From NCBI RefSeq assembly GCF_001905825.1, contig NZ_LIVV01000014.1, forward strand, positions 1 through 64,000: a DNA stretch of 64,000 nt. The letters run 5' to 3'. Under the pieces are notes generated by a model that was not told the origin of the DNA, made no database searches, and saw only the letters and a list, made by a program, of their open reading frames with translations. The position numbers and the translations under genes were made by a program. Every line of letters starts with the position of its first letter. Within the stretch, counting starts at the first letter, position 1. The stretch comes from Streptomyces sp. CB02009 (lineage in GTDB: Bacteria > Actinomycetota > Actinomycetes > Streptomycetales > Streptomycetaceae). Positions 52,013 through 60,732 of this stretch are shown here, one piece after another.

Positions 52013-53263
52013 TCAGCGGGCGCCCGCGCCCGCCGGCACCCTGGCGTTCAGCCGGACCGGCAGGCTGCGGTGGCCGTTCATGATGAAGGTCGGCAGCGGC
52101 TGCAGCTCGTCGCGTTCGACGGCCAGCTCCAGGTCCGGGAAGCGCTCGAACAGACGCGACAGACCGGTCGTCGCCACCAGGCGGGCGATGCCCGCGCCGA
52201 GGCAGAAGTGCGGACCGAACCCGAACGACAGGTGCGACTTGTCGGTCCGCGTGAGGTCGAACGTGTCGGGAGCGTCCGCGTGGAGCTCGGGGTCGCGGCC
52301 GACACCGGCGTAGTTGACCAGGATCGGGTCGCCCTTGGGGATGGTCACCCCGTCCAGCTCGATGTCCTCCGCCGCGTACCGCAGCGGCAGATGGGCGAGC
52401 GGCGACTCGACGCGCAGCGTCTCGTCGATCACGTCGTCCCAGGTGGCGCGGCCGGAGCGGACCAGATCCAGCTGCGAGCGGTCGCTCAGCAGCGCGGTGA
52501 TCGCGTTGTCGAAGAAGTTGATCGTGGTCTCCGAGCCCGCGCCAAGGATCGCGAAGATCGTATCGGCGAGCTCGTCCTCGGTCAGCCGTGAGCCGTCCTC
52601 GTCGCGCGCGGCGACCAGGTCGCTGGTGATGTCCTCGCCCGGCTCGCGCCGCTTCTCGGCGATGAGGTCGGCCATCGCGCCGCGCCAGCCCGCGAGTACG
52701 GCCTGGGCCTGCTGCGGCGTGATGGTGGTGTCCACCATCGCGTCAATGACCTTCGCCGTCCTGGCGCGGGCCTCTTCCTCCATGCCGATCAGGTCGGCGA
52801 CCAGACGGGCCGGCAGCGGGTAGGCGAACCGCTCGCGCAGATCCACCGTCTCACCGGGCTCCGCCTGCTCCAGCGCGTCCAGGAGCTGGTCGGTGAGCTC
52901 CTCCACACGAGGGCGGAAGGCCTCGGTGCGGCGCGGCGTGAACGCCTTGCCGACGAGCTTGCGCAGCCGCACGTGGTTCTTGCCGTACGCCGTCACCATG
53001 TTGTCCATCGCGACCCAGCTGATCAGCTCCCAGTCCGGCGGCACCTCGCCGTTGACGAAAGCCGGCCAGTGGTTGCGGGCGCTCTTGGTGACGCGCGGGT
53101 CGGCGAGCACGCGCTTGATCACGTCGTGGCCGTTCAGCGACCAGGCGAGTACACCGCCCGGCAGCTCCACCTGGGTCGCCGCACCCTGGGCCCGCAGGGC
53201 CGCGGCCTCGGCGTGGATGTCGCGACCGGTGGTGTCGAGGGCGAAGGGGCAGCCTTGTGCCAT
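52013..53263 (-). CDS. cytochrome P450 (tailoring)
   Basis: 416 residues from ATG 53263 (MAQGCPFALD, GGGAAG upstream). I-helix AGSETT, ETLRVE (ExxR) and FGFGPHFCLG (Cys354) are intact; it is the common soluble actinobacterial class (CYP105/107-like), distinct from the E7-like P450. Last gene of a leftward five-gene operon with the NRPS-type genes, so it may oxidise the aryl side chain or the attached core. Confidence 0.9.
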   Translation of the reverse strand: MAQGCPFALDTTGRDIHAEAAALRAQGAATQVELPGGVLAWSLNGHDVIKRVLADPRVTKSARNHWPAFVNGEVPPDWELISWVAMDNMVTAYGKNHVRLRKLVGKAFTPRRTEAFRPRVEELTDQLLDALEQAEPGETVDLRERFAYPLPARLVADLIGMEEEARARTAKVIDAMVDTTITPQQAQAVLAGWRGAMADLIAEKRREPGEDITSDLVAARDEDGSRLTEDELADTIFAILGAGSETTINFFDNAITALLSDRSQLDLVRSGRATWDDVIDETLRVESPLAHLPLRYAAEDIELDGVTIPKGDPILVNYAGVGRDPELHADAPDTFDLTRTDKSHLSFGFGPHFCLGAGIARLVATTGLSRLFERFPDLELAVERDELQPLPTFIMNGHRSLPVRLNARVPAGAGAR

Positions 53264-53331
53264 GGGTTCTTCCCGATCTGTACGGAGTGAGGTCTGAGGG
53301 CCGCCGTGCGGCCAGGGGACGACGGCGCCGC

Positions 53332-54564
53332 TCATCGGCCGGCCCCCCCGAAGTGCGCCTGTGCAAGCTCGCGGTTGGCGAGCGTCGACAGGAAGACGCC
53401 GTTGCCGGCGTGACTGTGCAACGTGGAGAGGTCGCGCCAGACGCGTTCCACGCGCTCACCGGCACGGACCGAACTGGAGCCGGCAGTGGGGAACAGCTGA
53501 CCCTCGACCGCCCGCCAGGCGAGGCGCACGGCCTCCCGGCTGATGGTGGCCAGCCGCAGTTCCTCCTCGCGGGTGAAGGCCTCCACGTCCCGCAGACACA
53601 GCGCCTGCCACTGCTGTGTGGCGTGCAGCACCGCTGCCTCGGCCGCCGCGATCAGGCCGGTGGCCTCGCCGTAGCGGAACTGGAAGTCGGGGTCCTCGGT
53701 GCGCGGGACGATGGGGAAGAACGTCGTCGTACGCGTCCGCATCAACTCCTCGTACGCGTCCAGGGCGCCCTTGGCCATGCCGACGGCGAGGACGCCGAGT
53801 TCGAGCAGCATGAAGCTGAGCGGGCCGCCGCCGTACTCGGGACCGTGCAGGGTCCGGCCGGGCGTCTCCTCGGTGATCGCCATCTGGCTGAGGTGCCCGC
53901 CGAGGGCGAAGTGACCGGGGATCCGGCCGCCCTCGATACGGATGCTGTGCGATCCGCTGCCCTTGAGGCCGAGCTGGGCACCCCAGTCGTCCAGGCGCTC
54001 GAACTGATCGCGCGGGGCGATGAACAGCATCGGAGCGGGCGGCTGCCCCTCACCCTGGGAGACCAGGGTGTGGCCGATGAAGTGGGTCGCGTAGGGGGCG
54101 CCGGAGCAGTAGCTCCAGGTGCCGTCGACGATCCAGCCGCCCTCGCCGTCGGGCCGGGCCGAACCGGCCGGGGCCACCGTCGCGGGGCAGATGAAGTCGC
54201 CGTCCGCGAAGAGCTCGGCCTGGGTGGCCTCGTCGAAAAGGGTGCCCACCACCAGCGCGTGCGCCGCGCCGAAGAGGTACATCCAGCCGGTCGACGGGCA
54301 CCCCCGCGCCAGTGCCATGGAGACCTTCATGAAGGTCTCGGGGCCGAACTCGTACCCGCCGTAGGCGCGCGGCACGAGGATGCGGTAGAAGCCGGCGCGG
54401 GCGAAGGCCTCGTGGGTGTCCTCGGCGTAGAAGCCGCGGCGCTCGGTCTCGGCCTGCCGCTCGACCAGGGTCGTGGCGAGGGCGTCGGCCCGGGCGACGA
54501 TCTCGTCGGGGGTCAGGTCGGGCTCCGGGGGAGCCACGGGAGCGAAGGGAGCCAGGGTGGTCAT
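53332..54564 (-). CDS. acyl-CoA dehydrogenase-like group D flavin monooxygenase (second copy)
   Basis: 410 residues. ACAD/HpaH-like fold: FYRILVPRAYGGYEFGPETF, GGWIVDGTWSYCSGAPYATH, AQLGLKGSGSHSIRIEGG and SSVRAGERVERVWRDLSTLH. It is only a distant relative of the 48279 enzyme. As a group D oxygenase it would hydroxylate an aromatic or N-containing substrate with reduced flavin from a partner. Placement in the A-PCP/condensation operon suggests action on the side chain. Confidence 0.8.
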   Translation of the reverse strand: MTTLAPFAPVAPPEPDLTPDEIVARADALATTLVERQAETERRGFYAEDTHEAFARAGFYRILVPRAYGGYEFGPETFMKVSMALARGCPSTGWMYLFGAAHALVVGTLFDEATQAELFADGDFICPATVAPAGSARPDGEGGWIVDGTWSYCSGAPYATHFIGHTLVSQGEGQPPAPMLFIAPRDQFERLDDWGAQLGLKGSGSHSIRIEGGRIPGHFALGGHLSQMAITEETPGRTLHGPEYGGGPLSFMLLELGVLAVGMAKGALDAYEELMRTRTTTFFPIVPRTEDPDFQFRYGEATGLIAAAEAAVLHATQQWQALCLRDVEAFTREEELRLATISREAVRLAWRAVEGQLFPTAGSSSVRAGERVERVWRDLSTLHSHAGNGVFLSTLANRELAQAHFGGAGR

Positions 54565-54607
54565 CGTCGATCGGATCCTCTTGCGTCGGAAGGCCTTCGG
54601 CCCGCGG

Positions 54608-55981
54608 TCAGGACAGCTGGGTGTGCGGATCGGCGACCAGCGAGTCCAGCAGCTCGCGGAAGCGGCCCACCAGTTCCACGGCGGTGGACTCGTCGAAGCG
54701 GTTGTGGTCGAACTTCAGGCTGCCTGCGAGCTCGCCGCTCGGCAGCACGTCCATCGCCCACAGGCCGCCGTCCGGGATGGCAGAGCTCACCTTCTGCGAC
54801 AGGTGACGGCCGCGGATCTCGGCGAACTCCAGGCCTCCGACCCGGCTTCCCTCCATCGGGAACGCGGTCTGCAGGACCTCGAACGCGACGACGGCGAGGA
54901 ATCCGTTGGCGAACGGGGCGAGGAGCGCGGGGCTGTCCTCGGCGATCCGGGCGAACGGGATCTCGTGCTGGTAGGCACCGACGCACGCGGAACGCGCTTC
55001 GTCCAGGACGTCGCCCAGGGTGGCGCAGCCGGTGGTGTCGATGCGGATCGGCACGAAGTTGAAGAAGGGGCCGACCGAGTCCGTGAACCGCTCCTCGTAG
55101 CGTCCGGAGGAGAAGGTCGGGAAGACGATGTCGGTGGCGCCGGTGCGTTCGCGCAGCAGGGCGCTGTAGGTGGCCGCCATCACCATGAACGGCGTGGAGC
55201 GCGTGGCCTTGGCGAACTCGATGACGTTCGAGGAGAGGTCCGCGTCGAAGACGAAGCGGTGCACGCCGTAGGCGCTCGCCAGGTTCTCGTCGCGCGGCCG
55301 GTCGGAGGTGATGCCGGTGATCTCCGCGCCCGCGAGCCGCTCGCGCCAGTACGCGCGGGCGGTGTCCACCCGTCCGCTCCCGGCGTTGTCCTGCTGCCAG
55401 CGCGCGAACTCTTGGTACTGGGTGACCTCGGCCGTCTCGGCAGGCAGGCCTTCGACCCGGGCCGCGTACGCGGCGGCGAGGTCGCGCATGACGACCTGGA
55501 GCGACCAAGCGTCGGTGGAGGTGTGGTGGGTGGCGAGGACCAGGACGGCGTCGGTCGCGTCGAAACGACCCAGAGCGGCGCGCAGGTGCGGAAGCTCACG
55601 CACGTTGAACGGGCGGGCGTCCAGCTCGTTCAGGAACTCCTCGGCCCGTACGTCCCGCGACGCCTCGCCGTCCGCGTCCAGGTCGCGGATCTCCAGCGCG
55701 ACCGTGGACGGTGCCCGGACGACCTGGTGGCCGCCGTCGTCGTCGTTCAGCAGCGCGGTGCGCAGCACCTCGTGGCGGACCACGACGTCGTCGAGGGCCT
55801 GCTGGAGGGCGGTGAGGTCGATCGCGCCGGAGACCCGCCAGCCGCAGACCAGGGTGTGACGGTGGCCGAACGCACCGTCCGTCTCGCCCTTGTCGAACGC
55901 GCGCAGGAACTCCTGGTTGTACGAGAGCGGAATCCGCTGGTCTCGTCCGGTCGCCTCGGGCGGCGCGGCGGTGATGCTCAC
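54608..55981 (-). CDS. free-standing condensation enzyme (SgcC5-like)
   Basis: 457 residues, a complete NRPS condensation domain and nothing else. Core motifs: RIPLSYNQEFLRAF, VRHEVLRTALL, HHTSTDAW (His153 as catalytic base, Asp157), YWRERLAGAEI, SVGPFFNFVPIRID. SgcC5 in C-1027 esterifies the enediyne core with a PCP-bound aryl amino acid; this homologue is expected to join the PCP-bound acyl group of the neighbouring A-PCP protein to a core hydroxyl. Confidence 0.9.
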   Translation of the reverse strand: MSITAAPPEATGRDQRIPLSYNQEFLRAFDKGETDGAFGHRHTLVCGWRVSGAIDLTALQQALDDVVVRHEVLRTALLNDDDGGHQVVRAPSTVALEIRDLDADGEASRDVRAEEFLNELDARPFNVRELPHLRAALGRFDATDAVLVLATHHTSTDAWSLQVVMRDLAAAYAARVEGLPAETAEVTQYQEFARWQQDNAGSGRVDTARAYWRERLAGAEITGITSDRPRDENLASAYGVHRFVFDADLSSNVIEFAKATRSTPFMVMAATYSALLRERTGATDIVFPTFSSGRYEERFTDSVGPFFNFVPIRIDTTGCATLGDVLDEARSACVGAYQHEIPFARIAEDSPALLAPFANGFLAVVAFEVLQTAFPMEGSRVGGLEFAEIRGRHLSQKVSSAIPDGGLWAMDVLPSGELAGSLKFDHNRFDESTAVELVGRFRELLDSLVADPHTQLS

Positions 55982-56015
55982 AGTGACGGGTCCTTTCGGG
56001 GTATGGCTGAGGAGT

Positions 56016-56234
56016 TCAGGCCGCGGAGGCCAGCTGAGGAGCGATACGGCCCGGGCTCGGGGACCTGCGGATGAAGTCCAGGCACTCGCTGCGGACGGCG
56101 GGCCCGTGCGCGATGGGCCAGCCCACCGGCGTGTCGTAGACCCCGGGCCACAGCGTGTGGGTGCCCAGTTGGTTGACCAGTACGAGGTACGGGCGCGGAG
56201 GCGCTCCGTAGGTGCCGACGTCGTCCGGGTTCAT
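56016..56234 (-). CDS. MbtH-like protein
   Basis: 72 residues. MbtH signature with LVLVNQLGTHTLWPGVYDTP and VGWPIAHG...CLDFIRR. MbtH proteins bind and activate adenylation domains. The ATG overlaps the stop of the A-PCP gene (ATGA), which marks its partner. Confidence 0.9.
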   Translation of the reverse strand: MNPDDVGTYGAPPRPYLVLVNQLGTHTLWPGVYDTPVGWPIAHGPAVRSECLDFIRRSPSPGRIAPQLASAA

Positions 56235-58015
56235 CGGGCCGCTCCTGTCAGCTCGGGCGCCTGCGCGAGGTCCTGGATACGGCCGTCGAGCTCGGCGACC
56301 GTGGGGTGGTTGAGCACGTCGCCGACCGAGATTCCGAACCCGAGCTCGGCCTCGATGCGGGAGGCGAGACGCATGGCCTGCAGTGACTGCCCACCGAGGG
56401 CGAAGAAGCTGTCGTCGACGCCCACATCTGGCACGCCGAGCACCCGGGAGAACAGCTCGCACAGGGTGTCCTGGCGTCCGCTGCGTGACGGGGACGTGGA
56501 TCCGGTGCCGGGTGCGGCGGGATCGGGCAGTGCCGCGCGGTCCAGCTTTCCGTTGGCGGTCAGGGGCAGTGCGGAGAGTTCGACGAAGGCGGCGGGCACC
56601 ATGTAGTCGGGCAGCACCGCCAGGGCGGCCGCCCGCAGGCCTGCCGAGTCGAGGCCGGGGTTCTTGGGCACGACGTAGGCGATGAGGCGCTTCTCGCCAC
56701 CCTGCTGCTCCCGCGCGACGACGGCGGCGTGGGCCACGCCCGGCTGACGAGCCAGGACGTGCTCCACCTCGCCGGGCTCCACGCGGAAGCCGCGGATCTT
56801 CACCTGGTCGCCGACCCGGCCGGCGAACTCGAGGAGTCCCCCGGAGCCGAGGCGCATGAGATCGCCGGTGCGGTACATCCGGGAGCCGGGCGCATCAGGC
56901 ACCTCGACGAAGCGCTCGGCGGTCAGGTCCGGTCGGCCGTGGTAGCCGAGTGCGAGCCGCTCACCCGCGATGTACAACTCACCCACCTCGCCGACCGGCA
57001 CCGGCCGCAGGTCCTCGTCGAGCAGCCGCGCGTCGACGGTGTCCATCGGGCGGCCGACGGGAATCGCCGCCGCCGGTTCGTAGGGCGCGGTGAGCGTGGC
57101 GTATGCGGCGAACGACGACACCTCGGTGGCGCCGTACATCGCCCGGACAACCAGCCCAGGGCAGGCGTCGAGGACACGTCGCACAGCGGTGGGGGAGATC
57201 ACGTCACCGCCGGTGAGGACCTCCCGGACCGTCGCGAAGCTGTCCGGCGCCTCCTCGGCGAAGAGACGGAACAGGCCGGCGGTCACGTGCAGCGCGGTGA
57301 TGCTCTCCTGCTCGATCAGCCGGCGCACGGTGCGCACGTCGAGGTCGCCGGGGGGCGGCAGCACGATCGTGCTGCCGCGCAGCAGCGGCACCCAGACCTC
57401 GTACGTGGAGACACCGAAGGCGTACGGCGCCAGGGCCAAGACCCGCCGGTGCGCGTCCCCGTCCCAGCACGAGTCGTCGACCAGACCCAGGACACCGCGG
57501 TGCGTGACCGCGACCCCCTTGGGCTCGCCGGTCGAACCCGAGGTGTGGATGACGTACGCCGTAGTGTCGGGGCCGGTCGTCACGCTGACGTCGGTGGTGA
57601 GGGCCACCGCCGTGCCACGGTCGATGGAGGGAAAGAGGACCGTGCTCGTACGCGGCAGCCCGCGCCGGTCCATCGCCGGATCCGCGAGCAGGAGCGGGGA
57701 GCCGGCACGGTCCATGATCTGCTGCATCCGCTCCAACGGGTAGGCGTCGTGCAGCGGCAGGTAGAAGGCGCCGACCTTGAGCGCGGCCAGCATGGAGACC
57801 ACGACGTCGGGAGAGCGCTCCATCAGGACCGCGACCGGATCCCCGGGCCGGACCCCGGCCCGCAGGAGGCCGCGGGCGAACCGGTTGGCCCGCTGGTCGA
57901 GCTGGCGGTAGGTCAGCGTGGTGTCGCCCGACGCCACCGCCACCGCGTCCGGCGTCCGGCGCGCCTGGTCGGCGAAGCGTGCGTGAATCGAGGTGGAGAC
58001 CAAGGTGTTGTCCAA
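56231..58015 (-). CDS. NRPS adenylation-PCP didomain protein without the conserved Asp235
   Basis: 594 residues from TTG 58015 (AGGGA seven bases upstream). Adenylation domain about residues 10-500: TSGSTGEPKGVAVTH, YRTGDLMRLGSGGLLEFAGR, LPLTANGKLDRAAL. PCP at 520-594: FALGGQSLQAMRL (Ser544). In core A4 the GrsA Asp235 equivalent is Gly201 (AFGVSTYEVW). Asp235 normally salt-bridges the alpha-amino group; its loss suggests a substrate without one, such as an aryl or keto acid, or a beta-amino acid. Confidence 0.9.
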   Translation of the reverse strand: MDNTLVSTSIHARFADQARRTPDAVAVASGDTTLTYRQLDQRANRFARGLLRAGVRPGDPVAVLMERSPDVVVSMLAALKVGAFYLPLHDAYPLERMQQIMDRAGSPLLLADPAMDRRGLPRTSTVLFPSIDRGTAVALTTDVSVTTGPDTTAYVIHTSGSTGEPKGVAVTHRGVLGLVDDSCWDGDAHRRVLALAPYAFGVSTYEVWVPLLRGSTIVLPPPGDLDVRTVRRLIEQESITALHVTAGLFRLFAEEAPDSFATVREVLTGGDVISPTAVRRVLDACPGLVVRAMYGATEVSSFAAYATLTAPYEPAAAIPVGRPMDTVDARLLDEDLRPVPVGEVGELYIAGERLALGYHGRPDLTAERFVEVPDAPGSRMYRTGDLMRLGSGGLLEFAGRVGDQVKIRGFRVEPGEVEHVLARQPGVAHAAVVAREQQGGEKRLIAYVVPKNPGLDSAGLRAAALAVLPDYMVPAAFVELSALPLTANGKLDRAALPDPAAPGTGSTSPSRSGRQDTLCELFSRVLGVPDVGVDDSFFALGGQSLQAMRLASRIEAELGFGISVGDVLNHPTVAELDGRIQDLAQAPELTGAAR

Positions 58016-58093
58016 TCGCTCGTCCCTGCCGACTCGTAGCCGCACGGAACGGTCAGGTCTGCCGGAACGCTCACACAGCCCGATCGGGCCCTG

Positions 58094-58110
58094 CATCTCT
58101 TGGATTGCCG
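58094..58110 (-). promoter_or_regulatory. GCGCAA-N6-AGATG motif upstream of the A-PCP operon (minus strand)
   Basis: Minus strand CGGCAA-TCCAAG-AGATG, its 5' base 95 nt before TTG 58015. A weaker plus-strand copy (CCGCAC-ggcaga-AGATG, 58167-58183) precedes the acyltransferase. Confidence 0.55.
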
Positions 58111-58245
58111 TCGTCGCGTGCCACGTCCCCGGCCTTGTGCGCGCACGCAGAGGACGCTTCCCAACACCGCACGGCAGAAGATGGCACGGCAAATGAGCCA
58201 CGCCCATCCTGAACGAGCCACCGAGACGTAGAGGAGCTCTCCGCA

Positions 58246-59544
58246 GTGAATGCCAAGCGGGCCGCGGAACCGGCCCACCAGACCCAGCGCGTCGGAGGAC
58301 TCGACGGTGTTCGCGCGCTGTGTGCCCTCGGGGTGGCCGGCGTGCACACGTCGTTCGCCGCCGGAGTCATGGGCGCCTACGTCATGCCGCCGGGCAATGA
58401 GGCACTCGCCACCCTGCTGGCCGGCCTGAGGCCGCTGGCGCTGGGCCCGTTCTTCGTCCTGTCCGGAATGCTGCTCTACAAGCCGTTCGCCCGCTGGACC
58501 CTCACCGGGAGCAAGCGTCCTCAGATCGGCCCGTTCCTCGCCAAGCGTCTCGCGCGGCTGTGGCCGGCGTACGTGCTGCTCGCACTGGTCTGCGTCTTCC
58601 TGCTCAACTTCGACGCCATCGACGGCCCCTGGTACGTGCTGCGGCCGATCCTGATGCTCCAGGTGTACGACTACACGTGGATCGCCGGCATGGACCCGGC
58701 GTGGACCGTCCCGGCCGAAATGCAGTACTACCTCGCCCTACCCCTACTCGCAGGGATCATGCACTGGCTCGCCAAGGGCGTGAGCGACCCGGTGAGCAAG
58801 GCACGCCGCATGATGATCCCCCTCGGGCTCATCACCATCGGTTCCGCCGTGTGGACCTACTACATCCACCGCCCGGAGATGGGCATCTACCCGCAGGAGT
58901 ACTGGTGGCCGCTGGCCGTGGGCGGCGCCTTCGCCCTCGGCATGGCGATGGCCGTCCTCCACGTCCTCGCGGAGATCAAGCCGGACCACAAGCCCGCCCT
59001 CTACCGGATCGCCGGCGACCACCCGCTCCTGTTCTGGATCGGCGCCCTGGCCATCTACGCCTTCAACTGCTCCCAGCCGTTCGGCCGTCCCGGATACGGC
59101 GACTACGAGGGCGTCGGCCTGGCCCTCACCCAGTACTTCCTGCTGCTGGCCTTCTCCTACCTGACGGTCATGCCGCTCTCCATCCCCGGCTCCAAGTCCC
59201 GGGTCGTCGACGCGATCGTCGCCAACCCGGTCTCCCGCTACCTCGGCCGGATCTCGTACGGCATCTACCTCTGGCACTTCGCGATCATGTACTTCTGGTT
59301 CGAGACGGGCAGCGTGTTCGGCACCGAGCCGGCTCTCATGAACCAGCTCCGCGGCACGATCGGCTTCCCCGAGCTGATGACGGCGGTCCTCGTCGGCAGC
59401 ATCCTCGCGGCGACCGTCAGCCACTACCTCGTCGAGCGTCCGATCGTGAACGCCGTCGGCCGGTGGGCCGCCCGCAAGGAGCGCGCGACGGCCGCGCACG
59501 CCGCCGCCTCGCAGGACTCGTACACGGTCGCCGGACCGCGCTGA
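58246..59544 (+). CDS. membrane acyltransferase (acyltransferase 3 family)
   Basis: 432 residues from GTG 58246 (AGGAG nine bases upstream). Acyltransferase-3 pattern: VGGLDGVRALCALGVAGVHT with the His, GPFFVLSGMLLYKPFARW, FLAKRLARLWPAYVLLALVC, ISYGIYLWHFAIMYFWF, about ten membrane helices. Members O-acylate sugars or natural products at the membrane. In the cluster it may add an acyl group to the chromophore; a housekeeping surface function is less likely given position. Confidence 0.85.
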   Translation: MNAKRAAEPAHQTQRVGGLDGVRALCALGVAGVHTSFAAGVMGAYVMPPGNEALATLLAGLRPLALGPFFVLSGMLLYKPFARWTLTGSKRPQIGPFLAKRLARLWPAYVLLALVCVFLLNFDAIDGPWYVLRPILMLQVYDYTWIAGMDPAWTVPAEMQYYLALPLLAGIMHWLAKGVSDPVSKARRMMIPLGLITIGSAVWTYYIHRPEMGIYPQEYWWPLAVGGAFALGMAMAVLHVLAEIKPDHKPALYRIAGDHPLLFWIGALAIYAFNCSQPFGRPGYGDYEGVGLALTQYFLLLAFSYLTVMPLSIPGSKSRVVDAIVANPVSRYLGRISYGIYLWHFAIMYFWFETGSVFGTEPALMNQLRGTIGFPELMTAVLVGSILAATVSHYLVERPIVNAVGRWAARKERATAAHAAASQDSYTVAGPR

Positions 59545-59564
59545 CCCGAACGACACCCGACACG

Positions 59565-59601
59565 GAAGAGCCCGAAGGCCAGGACGGCCTTCGGGTTCTT
59601 C
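59565..59601 (+). terminator. hairpin terminator
   Basis: GAAGAGCCCGAAGGCC and near-perfect complement with a 5-nt loop, 20 nt after the acyltransferase stop. Confidence 0.8.
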
Positions 59602-59621
59602 CCGCGTGCGCGGTCCGGACG

Positions 59622-59638
59622 TAGCAATTCCGAAGATG
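59622..59638 (+). promoter_or_regulatory. GCGCAA-N6-AGATG motif upstream of the hydrolase
   Basis: TAGCAA-TTCCGA-AGATG, 110 nt before ATG 59732. Confidence 0.65.
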
Positions 59639-59731
59639 CGTCCGCCGCCCCGCCGTCCTCAGGCTGGACCAGGCACACCCCACACCCCATCGGTCCTCCG
59701 CCCGACCGCGGACCCGAGACCCAGGAGAACA

Positions 59732-60520
59732 ATGAACACGGTTCAGTCCGCCGACGGCACCACGATCGCCTACGACCGCTCCGGCGAGGGCGAACCCCTC
59801 ATCCTCATCGGCGGTTCCTTCAGCGAGCGCGCGCACCCGGTCATGACGCAGCTGGCCGGCGAACTCGCCCCCCACTTCACCGTCTACAACTACGACCGCC
59901 GTGGTCGCGGCGACAGCGGCGACGCCGCCGAGTACGCGGTGGAGCACGAGATCGAGGACCTTGCCGCGCTGATCGCGGAGGCCGGCGGCTCGGCCAAGGT
60001 GTTCGGCATGTCGGTCGGCGGTGCCCTGGCGCTGAAGGCTGCGGCCGCCGGTCTGAACATCACGCAGATCGCCCTCTACGATCCGCCGTACGTCGTCGAG
60101 GAGACCGGCCCGCGTCCTCCGGCCGACTTCACCGGGAAGCTCGCCGAGCTCAGCGCGTCGGACCGGCGCGGCGAGGCCGTCGAGTTCTTCATGGTCGAGG
60201 GTATGGGCGCGCCGGCCGAAGCGGTCGCCGGCATGAAGTTCGCCCCGTTCTGGCCCGGCCTGGAGGCCCTCGCGCACACCCTGCCGTACGACACCACGAT
60301 CCTCGGCGAGGACTTCGCCCTGCCGACCGAGGAGCTGGGCTCCGTCACCGTCCCGGTGCACGTGGTCCACGGCGGTGAAGCGGACGCCTGGCTGCAGGCC
60401 TCTGCCAAGGCGGTCGAGGAAGTCGTTCCGGCGGCTTCGCGGCACTCCCTGGTCGGTCAGGGGATCGCCGTCGACCCGGTCGTCCTCGCGCCCGAGCTAA
60501 AGAACTTCTTCGCCAACTGA
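59732..60520 (+). CDS. alpha/beta-hydrolase
   Basis: 262 residues. Nucleophile elbow FGMSVGGALA (Ser94), oxyanion region LILIGGSF, YNYDRRGRGDSG, acid in HVVHGGEADAW and His in SRHSLVGQG. It is of the small esterase/peroxidase-like group. It could hydrolyse an ester or lactone, or act in detoxification. It stands as a single gene with its own motif and terminator. Confidence 0.87.
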   Translation: MNTVQSADGTTIAYDRSGEGEPLILIGGSFSERAHPVMTQLAGELAPHFTVYNYDRRGRGDSGDAAEYAVEHEIEDLAALIAEAGGSAKVFGMSVGGALALKAAAAGLNITQIALYDPPYVVEETGPRPPADFTGKLAELSASDRRGEAVEFFMVEGMGAPAEAVAGMKFAPFWPGLEALAHTLPYDTTILGEDFALPTEELGSVTVPVHVVHGGEADAWLQASAKAVEEVVPAASRHSLVGQGIAVDPVVLAPELKNFFAN

Positions 60521-60573
60521 GTCACGACGCCCGCCCGGTGCCGGGCCGGCGTACCGCCGGCATCGCATCCGGA

Positions 60574-60606
60574 CAGCGCCCGTGGAGCCACGCTCCACGG
60601 GCGCTG
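60574..60606. terminator. hairpin terminator
   Basis: Perfect 15-bp arms (CAGCGCCCGTGGAGC) with a CAC loop, after the hydrolase. Confidence 0.85.
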
Positions 60607-60622
60607 ACGCGCGCGCGGAACT

Positions 60623-60639
60623 GCGCAATCCCGAAGATG
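60623..60639 (+). promoter_or_regulatory. GCGCAA-N6-AGATG motif upstream of the MMPL exporter
   Basis: GCGCAA-TCCCGA-AGATG, 110 nt before ATG 60733; the clearest consensus copy. Confidence 0.7.
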
Positions 60640-60732
60640 CCCGCGCGGTTGAACACCCGCCACGATGAACCGTCCCCCGCCGCGCGGCCGCTCCGCGTGA
60701 GGCCGCGGAACATCCCCCGAAGGAGATCCCTC

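Noticed and set aside
44822..58015. Assigning the product to C-1027, kedarcidin or maduropeptin because of the HpaB, A-PCP and condensation genes.
   Set aside because: No aminomutase, halogenase or apoprotein gene is in the window, and the C-methyltransferase and prephenate dehydrogenase do not belong to those pathways.
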